A stretch of 6,340 nucleotides of DNA, taken from Bacillota bacterium (lineage in GTDB: Bacteria; Bacillota; Clostridia; Acetivibrionales; DSM-1351). Under the pieces are notes generated by a model. It made no database searches. It was given only the letters and a program-made list of their open reading frames with translations, and was not told the origin of the DNA. Every line of letters starts with the position of its first letter. The first letter of the stretch is position 1. The DNA lies in the NCBI GenBank assembly GCA_023395575.1, contig JAEWZA010000113.1, positions 1-6,340 of the forward strand. The letters run 5' to 3'. The position numbers and the translations under genes were made by a program. Shown here in pieces: positions 1 to 4,824 of the stretch.

Positions 1-1
1 T

Positions 2-445
2 GCATATACATTATTTGAAGATGACTACATTAATAAAGCTTCAGCAGATGCAAGAAAAAACAAAGAAACTGTAGTATACAATATCAAAACTGAGGCATAC
101 TTCGGTAATTCAAACATAACCAAAGATGAACTTTTCCCGGCTCAAAACCAACCAGCGAACAAACCAGCGAACCAACCAGCGAACCAACCAGCGAACCAAC
201 CAGCAGTCAACGCTGCACGGCATAAAATTTGGCGCCTTATAAAGCTTTCTTTAGAAACGGTACCAACTAGCGTCAATGCATCTATTGACAATCTAGCGGG
301 TGCCAAAAGTTTCTCGCGTAGCAAGATGTTGAACAATAAGGTTACACCATCAGTGGCAAATGCAAATCAAGAAGTAAATAATATTGTCAATGGTAATGCT
401 AATAGGAGAATTGATGAAGCCTTAAATCGTCTAGATACCCCTTAA
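2..445 (+). CDS. C-terminal part of an unrecognised protein with PANQ repeats (5' end outside window)
   Basis: An open frame enters at base 2 and runs 147 codons to TAA at 443-445. The visible N-terminal part (about residues 1-47) is charged and globular-looking, with YTLFEDDYINKASADARKNK and later EAYFGNSNITKDELFP. It is followed by a 20-residue Asn-Gln/Lys-Pro-Ala linker and a polar, Asn-rich tail ending NRRIDEALNRLDTP. No signal peptide or membrane segment is visible, but the true start is missing. I do not recognise the family. The Pro/Ala/Asn/Gln linker resembles flexible spacers between domains of bacterial surface or phage proteins, but that is inference. No clear terminator follows the stop. 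The coding call rests on the long open frame, plausible composition and the repeat keeping frame. A minus-strand open frame over the same repeat is a shadow. Confidence 0.7.
   Translation, partial: AYTLFEDDYINKASADARKNKETVVYNIKTEAYFGNSNITKDELFPAQNQPANKPANQPANQPANQPAVNAARHKIWRLIKLSLETVPTSVNASIDNLAGAKSFSRSKMLNNKVTPSVANANQEVNNIVNGNANRRIDEALNRLDTP
146..205 (+). repeat. Five tandem 12-bp units encoding (N-Q/K-P-A)5
   Basis: Five consecutive copies of the unit AACCAACCAGCG lie in frame. The second has AAA for CAA (Lys for Gln) and the last ends GCA. The array encodes Asn-Gln-Pro-Ala five times. Because the unit is a multiple of three, gain or loss of copies changes linker length without frameshift. 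The near-identity of the units suggests recent expansion by slippage. Confidence 0.95.
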
Positions 446-539
446 TTCAATCGTAAACGCTGAAACAAACACCGTAGTGAATCCATCCAGACATGATATT
501 CCTTAGAAAATGAATATTAGTTTTGGAAGGAGTTCTCTA

Positions 540-575
540 ATGGCTAAAGATGCACGAAATATTATTCCTTTTTAA
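540..575 (+). pseudogene. 11-codon open frame with a strong ribosome site, possibly the truncated start of a lost gene
   Basis: A good Shine-Dalgarno sequence (GGAAGGAG, 525-532) precedes ATG at 540 by 7 nt, but the frame MAKDARNIIPF ends at TAA 573-575. Its last 14 bases overlap, antisense, the end of the minus-strand gene at 562-810. A well-formed start that stops at once next to a convergent gene suggests a gene whose body was deleted at about 565-575. The sequence vaguely recalls the N-terminus of serine recombinases, of which a C-terminal relic lies at 2374-2478. That link is speculative, and the site could be coincidental. Confidence 0.25.
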
Positions 576-810
576 AGTATTCGATAAATAAAACAAGTAA
601 TCCTAAAGCTAATAGTATTAGCCCAAAAATAAAAGGTGTTCCTAAATCTAAACTTTGAGATGATCCGCTACCAGCAAAAATAGCCCACCAAAGTTTTGAA
701 CCACGCCAAGAAGTAATTCTTGGAATAAATAAAGCTGCTGTGATAATTATGCAAATTGATGAAATTACACCTGATAACAATAGTACTGAACCAATGATTG
801 TCTTTTTCAT
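562..810 (-). CDS. Small membrane protein with two transmembrane helices, function unknown
   Basis: The 82-residue product has two hydrophobic segments, about residues 5-29 and 59-78. The connecting loop contains WRGSKLWWAIFAGSGS, and the ends are charged (MKK and EYFKKE). The two lysines at the N-terminus and the KK near the C-terminus favour both termini being cytoplasmic with the Trp-rich loop outside. It resembles small hypothetical membrane proteins common in Clostridia and Bacilli; I cannot assign a function. The start is set by GGAAAGG (complement of 819-825) 8 nt before ATG, with an extended -10 promoter just upstream. It is monocistronic: the next gene on this strand, at 1060-1287, lies 249 bp upstream across a large hairpin and ends without an obvious link. 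No close lipobox or catalytic motif is present. Confidence 0.8.
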   Translation of the reverse strand: MKKTIIGSVLLLSGVISSICIIITAALFIPRITSWRGSKLWWAIFAGSGSSQSLDLGTPFIFGLILLALGLLVLFIEYFKKE

Positions 811-838
811 AAAGATTACCTTTCCATGTTTTGGAATA

Positions 839-847
839 ATTATATCA
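839..847 (-). promoter_or_regulatory. Extended -10 promoter of the two-helix membrane protein gene
   Basis: Read on the minus strand, 847-839 is TGATATAAT, a perfect -10 hexamer with the TGn extension. No good -35 is visible (TGTTTT or GTTTTA at the right distance), as is common for extended -10 promoters. The start of transcription would fall near 832, giving a leader of about 20 nt that contains the GGAAAGG ribosome site. Confidence 0.5.
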
Positions 848-906
848 TGAAAAAAATATAATAAAACATTTTTGGAGTGCGATAAAATTATAATAAGAAA
901 ACCGAT

Positions 907-967
907 AAATAGAGGAGTATAACAGACCTAAACTGGATATAGAGGTGGTCTGGAATACTCCTTATTT
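907..967. repeat. Long imperfect inverted repeat (hairpin) in the intergenic region
   Basis: Three stem blocks fold together. AAATA (907-911) pairs with TATTT (963-967), AGGAGTAT (913-920) with ATACTCCT (955-962), and CAGACC (923-928) with GGTCTG (947-952). There is a bulged G at 912, a 2x2 internal loop and an 18-nt terminal loop. Neither strand has a U-tract next to the stem, so it is not a standard terminator. It may be a small RNA, an mRNA-stabilising 3' structure for the minus-strand gene at 1060-1287, or a relic of a small mobile element. Apart from this hairpin and the promoter at 839-847, I see nothing else in 811-1059. Confidence 0.7.
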
Positions 968-1059
968 AAATGTTGGGGGAATTGAGGGGTTGGAGAAGGC
1001 GGTTTGAGAATTTATAATATTTAGTTAATGAATAATAGAAAAGATTACGATGGAAAGAA

Positions 1060-1287
1060 TTACTTTTTAACTACTTCAAAATATGAAGTTTTACCACAGT
1101 TAGGACATTTAATTTTAGGCATGCCAAGAAAAAGTTTCCCTTGAATTGGAACATCAGAAGTTATTGGAATTTGGTGTTTACAGTTGTCACACATGTAGTT
1201 GTGTGTCCTTGAATGCCATAGACTATAAAATAAATAAATAATCAAAAAAATAATAAACAAAGTACCAATAAATAATTCTCCAAACAT
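1060..1287 (-). CDS. Small membrane-anchored zinc-ribbon protein
   Basis: The 75-residue product has one N-terminal transmembrane helix (about 4-24), a basic segment (WHSRTHN), and two CxxC knuckles, C33-x2-C36 and C61-x2-C64 (MCDNC and KCPNC). These should bind one zinc in a rubredoxin-like ribbon. The basic residues after the helix place the ribbon in the cytoplasm by the positive-inside rule. Substrate or partner is unknown; such domains act in RNA, protein or redox contexts. I chose ATG at 1287 rather than the upstream ATG at 1302. GGAAG lies 8 nt before the inner ATG, while a perfect TATAAT at 1309-1314 puts the transcript start at about 1302, leaving the outer ATG without a leader or ribosome site. 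The longer form would be 80 residues. Confidence 0.75.
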   Translation of the reverse strand: MFGELFIGTLFIIFLIIYLFYSLWHSRTHNYMCDNCKHQIPITSDVPIQGKLFLGMPKIKCPNCGKTSYFEVVKK

Positions 1288-1308
1288 GTACAACACTTCC
1301 ATTACTCA

Positions 1309-1337
1309 ATTATAGAATATAGAGGCTATAAATGCAA
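1309..1337 (-). promoter_or_regulatory. Sigma-A-type promoter for the zinc-ribbon protein gene
   Basis: On the minus strand there is a perfect TATAAT (1314-1309) and a weak -35, TTGCAT (1337-1332), at a 17-bp spacing. Predicted +1 is near 1302, which coincides with the outer ATG and is the main reason for choosing the inner start codon of the gene. Confidence 0.5.
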
Positions 1338-1361
1338 AAGGAGAACTGGGAGAAGGTGAAA

Positions 1362-1409
1362 ATGAACATATTAGAAAGGGACAGAGAAATAACACTACAT
1401 CCCAATTAG
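1362..1409 (+). other. 15-codon open frame with a ribosome site in an otherwise gene-free stretch
   Basis: An ATG at 1362 follows GGGAGAAGG closely and reads MNILERDREITLHPN before TAG at 1407-1409. The product is too short to recognise and may be a truncated gene start or chance. The remainder of 1338-1614 shows no gene. An isolated TATAAT at 1558-1563 on the + strand lacks a correctly spaced -35. Confidence 0.15.
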
Positions 1410-1614
1410 GCAAAACATTCCAAGATTTGTATATACAATCAATTGATATAGAATATGTATTTTAGCGCTGATGAAATATTTTTAAATAAATGATTTAAGC
1501 ACATAATATAGATAAAAACATTGACAACTGAAAAGTGCAATAGAGATTGAATTTTAGTATAATTTCAGATAACTTTTGGTCTCATATCAAAAACCTCACA
1601 GTAGGAGATATAGT

Positions 1615-1646
1615 AAAAAACACCATCGAATAATCAATGGTGTTTT
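1615..1646 (-). terminator. Rho-independent terminator of the former tRNA-Leu transcript
   Basis: AAAACACCAT (1617-1626) pairs with ATGGTGTTTT (1637-1646), a 10-bp stem with a 10-nt loop. On the minus strand it is followed by six Ts (1620-1615). It sits 5 bp beyond the encoded CCA end of the tRNA fragment, the usual distance for a native tRNA terminator. It now probably also terminates transcripts from the split lipoprotein gene at 1743-2318. Confidence 0.85.
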
Positions 1647-1651
1647 AAAAT

Positions 1652-1701
1652 TGGTGCGGACGGTGGGACTTGAACCCACACGGTCTCCCATACGCCCCTC
1701 A
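1652..1701 (-). tRNA. tRNA-Leu 3' fragment (anticodon loop to CCA), probable attachment-site remnant
   Basis: Read on the minus strand from 1701 to 1652, the segment begins TGAGGG. This matches U33, anticodon GAG and G37-G38 of a tRNA-Leu(GAG). It continues with the 3' anticodon stem (GCGTA), a long class-II variable arm (TGGGAGACC), a perfect T arm (GTGGG, loop TTCAAGT, CCCAC), the 3' acceptor strand CGTCCGC, discriminator A and an encoded CCA. The sequence upstream (1702-1740) does not supply the expected GCGGACG acceptor strand, D arm or 5' anticodon stem, so the gene is not functional. A native terminator follows. The abrupt loss of homology inside the anticodon loop fits a recombination crossover by an integrase using the tRNA as attB. 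In that case the element lies at higher coordinates and an intact tRNA-Leu should sit at its other end. Leu identity is firm on structure; the GAG isoacceptor depends on where the break falls. Confidence 0.85.
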
Positions 1702-1742
1702 TGGTGACGTTACTTTATGGTCAAGTTAAAACATCATATGGA

Positions 1743-2318
1743 TTACAATAATTTAAAACTTTTTGCTATCTTTAAAACATTACTTTCATCAATAAATTTA
1801 GTATTAAAGAATATCTCGTAAATTACTTCTTTATCTTTTATGAAAAAAATATGTATCCAAGTTTCACTGTTGCTATCTCCTGAAACAGCTGGTTCGGTGG
1901 TAACTAATTTTATCTCTTGTGTCTCGGTAAAAAACCCAGTGAGTTTTGTAGAATCAATTATTTCAGCATGATTGGGAAGTAATGCATTCACAGGGTCTTT
2001 TACATCTTTATAGTAAGGCTAGATATATAAACCTCCAATTTCAGTATTTTCTTTAATAAAAGATAATGAGCCATTCCTAAGCTCTTCATAAGACCAGCTT
2101 TTGGGAACGGAAATAGAATAATAATTGGTTTTTATTTCTTTGTCAAGTAGTAAGCAAATTGGTTCATTAGTATTTTTGCTATCAGTTTGTTGAGTATCAG
2201 TAGTAGTAATACTTTTTCCTTGAGTATCTTGGGTATTAATTGCTTGTTGATTTGTTCCGCAAGAAGCCATTAAAATCAGTATAAAAGACGCATATAAAAT
2301 AAATATTAATTTTCTCAT
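1743..2318 (-). pseudogene. Lipoprotein gene interrupted by one in-frame amber codon
   Basis: The reading frame spans 191 codons plus stop but contains a TAG at 2021-2019. Codons 1-99 and 101-191 are otherwise open and in the same frame. The N-terminus MRKLIFILYASF... is a lipoprotein signal with lipobox LMASC (Cys20). It is followed by a Thr/Gln/Asn-rich linker and a domain with YYSISVPKSWSYEEL, GGLYI-stop-PYYKDVKDPV, LLPNHAEIIDSTKL and a C-terminal VLKIAKSFKLL. The layout resembles small clostridial lipoproteins sometimes found near M56/BlaR-type genes; that is recalled, not searched. A CAG-to-TAG transition (Gln to stop) is the simplest history. The downstream half could start at GTG 1991 but has no ribosome site, so it is not a separate gene. 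The start ATG at 2318 is fixed by GGAGGT at 2328-2323; a TTG at 2330 is part of that site. The released 99-residue stub would keep its lipid anchor. Confidence 0.85.
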
Positions 2319-2322
2319 GAAA

Positions 2323-2328
2323 ACCTCC
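2323..2328 (-). promoter_or_regulatory. Ribosome binding site fixing the start of the split lipoprotein
   Basis: GGAGGT on the minus strand lies 4 nt before ATG 2318. The in-frame TTG at 2330-2328 overlaps this site and cannot be the start. Confidence 0.85.
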
Positions 2329-2373
2329 AAAATTACAATATCATTAATATTAATATATTTAAAGAGTTATACC

Positions 2374-2478
2374 GAATTGGTGAGAAGGTTGATTCAACGT
2401 GTCAAGGTGGTGTCTAAGGAAAAGGTAATTGTGCAGTTTAAGTCGTGGAAGGTAATGGAGAGGACTAATACACAATAA
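2374..2478 (+). pseudogene. Relic of the C-terminus of a large serine recombinase
   Basis: The + strand frame from 2374 to TAA at 2476-2478 reads ELVRRLIQRVKVVSKEK, then VIVQFKSWKVMERTNTQ. The pattern (a short helix with V-R-R-L-I-Q-R-V, then V-S-K-E-K-V and a strand ending Q-F-K-S) matches the C-terminal segment of phage- and transposon-type large serine recombinases of Firmicutes, which commonly end with a similar FKSG motif. Upstream of 2374 the frame degenerates into AT-rich sequence, and no catalytic domain or start is present, so only about 35 residues of a protein normally around 500 survive. It lies on the strand opposite to its neighbours, between two lipoprotein genes, and is probably debris from a mobile element. 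The assignment is from recalled family resemblance. The rest of 2341-2688 holds one short hydrophobic open frame and no other gene. Confidence 0.5.
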
Positions 2479-2541
2479 ATCAATTATGGATACCACACCT
2501 AAAAAATTTCAACAGATTAGATTATTTGTTACATCGACCTA

Positions 2542-2631
2542 ATGATTGATAAGTTTAATTCCTTAAGTTGTAAAAAATTACTGATGATTATTTTACTGCT
2601 TCTTCTACTAGCATTTATTCCTTTCCAATAA
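2542..2631 (+). other. 29-codon hydrophobic open frame, doubtful
   Basis: ATG at 2542 opens a frame reading MIDKFNSLSCKKLL followed by a Leu/Ile stretch (MIILLLLLLAFIPFQ) to TAA at 2629-2631. It looks like a lone transmembrane helix or the start of an exported protein that was cut off. There is no Shine-Dalgarno sequence upstream (ACATCGACCTA), and T-rich DNA readily yields Leu/Ile runs, so it may be chance or a gene relic. Confidence 0.15.
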
Positions 2632-2688
2632 TCGGACATGATTTTAACTTAGGTAATGGAATTGAGTAAAAAGTTTTTTCAAAAGCAC

Positions 2689-3165
2689 TTAATTGATATC
2701 AGATAAATTATAGTAGTTTAGAAATTCTACCATTTCTACGTCAGAACTTTCATGAAATATTTCAACGAAGGAACTATTCTCAAGTTCTCCGATTGGTGTC
2801 ATTTCTAAGGTTATTACTGCATCACCATTTCCACCTATTTTAAAGTTATGATCTATTCTTGGATAATATCCCTTTACTGAAGTGATAGTTGTATAACCAT
2901 ATGGATACAAACTGGGTTTAGCTGGTTTTTTAGCTGGTATACTAATTTCTTTATATTCAGAAATATTGTACTCTTCGTTTATTTCAGGAATAATAAATCT
3001 TATGTCAAGATTGTGAATTTCAGTTCCACTTTTGATATCAACAATTTTGAAAGTTAAATTTCCTTGTGGATTGGTACTGGGTGAATTATTACTTGTAGTA
3101 CCACAGCTAATTAATGAACATAACAAAATAATAAATCCGATCACTGTTAACAACTTCTTTACCAT
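2689..3165 (-). CDS. Predicted lipoprotein with a beta-sandwich-like domain
   Basis: The 158-residue product starts MVKKLLTVIGFIILLCSLISCG, a type II signal peptide with lipobox LISC (Cys21), so the mature protein should be lipid-anchored on the outer face of the membrane. A Ser/Thr/Asn/Pro spacer (about 22-34) leads to a beta-rich domain: GNLTFKIVDIKSG, then IRFIIPEI, a Pro-rich PAKKPAKPSLYPYGYTTI, then VKGYYPRIDHNFKI and DAVITLEMTPIGE. The alternation of strands, the GY..TSVKGYYP turn and the closing ITLEMTPI are reminiscent of carboxypeptidase-regulatory/Cna-B-type sandwiches; this is a fold-level guess. The acidic tail ends LSDIN. ATG 3165 was chosen because GGAGGT (3176-3171) lies 5 nt upstream. 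A longer frame from 3207 would put 14 extra residues ahead of the signal peptide and has no ribosome site. No catalytic residues stand out; it is probably a binding or assembly protein. Confidence 0.8.
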   Translation of the reverse strand: MVKKLLTVIGFIILLCSLISCGTTSNNSPSTNPQGNLTFKIVDIKSGTEIHNLDIRFIIPEINEEYNISEYKEISIPAKKPAKPSLYPYGYTTITSVKGYYPRIDHNFKIGGNGDAVITLEMTPIGELENSSFVEIFHESSDVEMVEFLNYYNLSDIN

Positions 3166-3170
3166 AATAC

Positions 3171-3176
3171 ACCTCC
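3171..3176 (-). promoter_or_regulatory. Ribosome binding site fixing the start of the intact lipoprotein
   Basis: GGAGGT on the minus strand lies 5 nt before ATG 3165. It rules out the in-frame upstream ATG at 3207. Confidence 0.85.
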
Positions 3177-3196
3177 GAATGATAAAAGTAACTATA

Positions 3197-3202
3197 AGTA
3201 TA
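3197..3202 (-). promoter_or_regulatory. Possible -10 box of the intact lipoprotein gene
   Basis: TATACT on the minus strand lies about 32 nt before the start codon, placing +1 near 3190 and leaving room for the ribosome site. The -35 at 17 bp is poor (TACATA, 3225-3220), so the call is weak. Confidence 0.3.
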
Positions 3203-3340
3203 CACAATGAATAAATTAGTATGTATACCTAAATATAAAGCAGTTTCTACTAAAACAAAAATACATATTTCTATTTTATTCAAACATATTAATAGAGTAT
3301 TCAATATTTCTATAACAAAAAAATAACGAACAGTTAAGGC

Positions 3341-3398
3341 AATAACTTTACCCAGAGGAATTATATTTGTAATAAAAAAGCTTCTGGGTAGAGTTATT
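3341..3398. repeat. 18-bp imperfect inverted repeat between the lipoprotein and SpoIID-domain genes
   Basis: Bases 3341-3358 (AATAACTTTACCCAGAGG) pair with 3381-3398 (CTTCTGGGTAGAGTTATT) around a 22-nt A/T-rich loop. The only two non-Watson-Crick positions (3348/3391 and 3357/3382) are T and G on the + strand. They are therefore U-G wobbles in a + strand RNA but A-C mismatches in a minus-strand RNA. The structure lies 13 bp beyond the stop of the minus-strand SpoIID-domain gene but has no U-tract on its minus-strand exit side. It may be a 3' end or stability structure for that mRNA, or belong to a + strand RNA. No other feature is visible in 3203-3410. Confidence 0.8.
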
Positions 3399-3410
3399 AA
3401 AAAAATTAGT

Positions 3411-4577
3411 TTATTGTCCAGTTACAACAGCAACTCCTGTAAAATAATGTGATACGATATCAGAGGGATAAGTTGTTCCATTTTTTGCATATCCAGCTGC
3501 CCCGTCTTGACAAAATCCTACTCGATGCCCTAACGTAAGAGTAGGGCGTATGTCATAAGGACAAGATACTCCTCTTAGATAGGATATTGCTGTACCACCG
3601 AAAACAGGGGAATCCTCAACGTCTATGGTGCTACCTTGACATGATGCGAAAAATACAGTATCAATATAACTAATATCCCAATTATATGGAGAACCACTTA
3701 CAATTGCAGGGATCTGCTTAGCAGTTCCATTTGCAGCTTGTGTTGCTAACACAGGCGAATAAGTTGGATCATACACTTGGCAATGTGTGGTATCACAAAA
3801 ATAATATCCAGTGCTGGAACTATGACGTCTACTAACATAATAGTGGTATGCAGCATAACCTCTAGCTACAATTGCTTGAGCCTTTAGAGCTACCAGTTTT
3901 TGAGAATCGCTCATTCCATCATATATATAGTACGCAGGATCCATTTCTCTACAAACAACATGTGCAATATAGTCTTCTAAACTTACTGTAACGATTGTTC
4001 CAGAAGACTTTTTAACTGTAACACTAGTTGGAACATATGGGGTTGGTGCGGCAGTACCGTATGTGCTTAATAATGAAATTGATTTTGAAGAAGCATTTAA
4101 ATTTGTGATTACTTCACTAAGGTTGCATGAGTCCCCAGGCTCCCCTTCCGTACAAACTTGTTGTTCCCAAGTACGGCTAACTGCATTATCCTTAGAAATT
4201 TCAAATGTATAGATGTTTCCACCTGAAATTACAGGATATGACAAATACGAAGCTTTCTGATATCCATCACACTCAATATACCAAGAATAAAATCCTGTTT
4301 CAAGTGTACCAATTTTAAATTTTCCGTTTTTATCTGTTGTTACTGAGTTGGATATACCTTCTTCAGATATGTAAGTTATAGTTACGTCAGCACAATTTAA
4401 CCCTGTAGAAGTATCTACAACGCTACCATTTGCATAAGTAGTTACTTTTTTGCCATAACTGTTTTGCACATTCTCTTCATTTTTTGCAAAGATACCAGAC
4501 TGTGAAAAAATAAGACATAGGACTAATATAAGTAATGTACTATGTTTGAACTGTTTTGCAAGTGTTTTTTTGCTCAT
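3411..4577 (-). CDS. Secreted SpoIID/LytB-domain protein with N-terminal carboxypeptidase-regulatory-like domain
   Basis: The 388-residue product has a Sec signal peptide (about 1-31, cleavage after GIFA) and a carboxypeptidase-regulatory-like beta-sandwich (about 46-128, with the TDKNGKFKIGTLETGFYSW motif). A linker follows, then a SpoIID/LytB domain (about 185-385). Family hallmarks are VSLEDYIAHVVCREM (residues 197-212), LVALKAQAIVARGYAAYH, FCDTTHCQVYDP, and GHRVGFCQDGAAGYAKNG (350-367). SpoIID of spore formers is a lytic transglycosylase that cuts glycan strands stripped of stem peptides. Its catalytic Glu corresponds to Glu211 here, and His252/Cys261/His265/Cys266 resemble the zinc cluster described in C. 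difficile SpoIID, although spacing differs. The true sporulation protein is membrane-anchored and lacks the N-terminal domain, so this is a paralogue with a wall-directed role inferred. The mature part has ten cysteines, unusual for an exported Firmicute protein. ATG 4577 has AAGGAG 7 nt upstream. It appears monocistronic. Confidence 0.88.
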   Translation of the reverse strand: MSKKTLAKQFKHSTLLILVLCLIFSQSGIFAKNEENVQNSYGKKVTTYANGSVVDTSTGLNCADVTITYISEEGISNSVTTDKNGKFKIGTLETGFYSWYIECDGYQKASYLSYPVISGGNIYTFEISKDNAVSRTWEQQVCTEGEPGDSCNLSEVITNLNASSKSISLLSTYGTAAPTPYVPTSVTVKKSSGTIVTVSLEDYIAHVVCREMDPAYYIYDGMSDSQKLVALKAQAIVARGYAAYHYYVSRRHSSSTGYYFCDTTHCQVYDPTYSPVLATQAANGTAKQIPAIVSGSPYNWDISYIDTVFFASCQGSTIDVEDSPVFGGTAISYLRGVSCPYDIRPTLTLGHRVGFCQDGAAGYAKNGTTYPSDIVSHYFTGVAVVTGQ

Positions 4578-4606
4578 TGATATTCTCCTTAGTATAATAA
4601 AAAATA

Positions 4607-4620
4607 AGAATCTAGATTCT
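4607..4620. promoter_or_regulatory. Perfect 14-bp palindrome at the transcription start: candidate operator
   Basis: AGAATCTAGATTCT is its own reverse complement. It begins at the predicted +1 (about 4619) of the SpoIID-domain gene and ends 17 bp before its ribosome site, a typical position for a dimeric repressor. No regulator gene is in the window, so the binding protein is unknown. Confidence 0.45.
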
Positions 4621-4625
4621 ATAAT

Positions 4626-4654
4626 ATAATAGCAAAAATGATAAATAATGTAAA
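4626..4654 (-). promoter_or_regulatory. Sigma-A-type promoter of the SpoIID-domain gene
   Basis: On the minus strand, TTTACA (4654-4649) and TATTAT (4631-4626) are separated by exactly 17 bp; each matches the consensus at five of six positions. Predicted +1 is near 4619, giving a leader of about 42 nt. A vegetative promoter rather than a sporulation sigma signature argues against a strictly sporulation role. Confidence 0.6.
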
Positions 4655-4824
4655 AAACAAAATGAAAAATAGTGTATAAATTGCATTTTAATAATTTATT
4701 GTTGGGTGGGCAGTATATCCATAACTGAACAATTTTTCTATCAAATTATACATAAATACAATAAAAAGAAACCTATTAAAACTAATCCTGTGACAAAAGA
4801 TAAATTCAATTAGAGAATTTTTGC

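Noticed and set aside
142..336. 64-codon minus-strand open frame with repeated WFAG
   Set aside because: It is the antisense of the PANQ repeat in the + strand gene; the repeat alone keeps it open, and there is no ribosome site.
907..967. Integron attC site
   Set aside because: No RYYYAAC/GTTRRRY core pair is found at the stem base, and no gene cassette layout or integron integrase is visible.
1521..1563. TTGACA and TATAAT as a + strand promoter
   Set aside because: The boxes are 31 bp apart, far from the 16-19 bp needed, and no + strand gene follows.
1743..1991. Separate 82-codon gene starting at GTG 1991
   Set aside because: It is in frame with the upstream lipoprotein and lacks a Shine-Dalgarno sequence, so it is the second half of the amber-split gene.
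3032..3214. 60-codon + strand open frame
   Set aside because: Lies antisense within the intact lipoprotein gene, without a ribosome site or recognisable composition.
3107..3304. 65-codon minus-strand open frame
   Set aside because: Overlaps the lipoprotein start and its promoter region in another frame, with AT-driven hydrophobic composition and no ribosome site.
3411..4577. Calling this the sporulation gene spoIID
   Set aside because: The protein has a cleavable signal peptide, an extra N-terminal domain, a cysteine-rich core and a vegetative-type promoter, and lacks sporulation gene neighbours.
4585..4596. TATACT at 4591-4596 as the -10 box of the SpoIID-domain gene
   Set aside because: It would place transcription start inside or past the AAGGAG ribosome site; the TTTACA-N17-TATTAT promoter upstream fits better.
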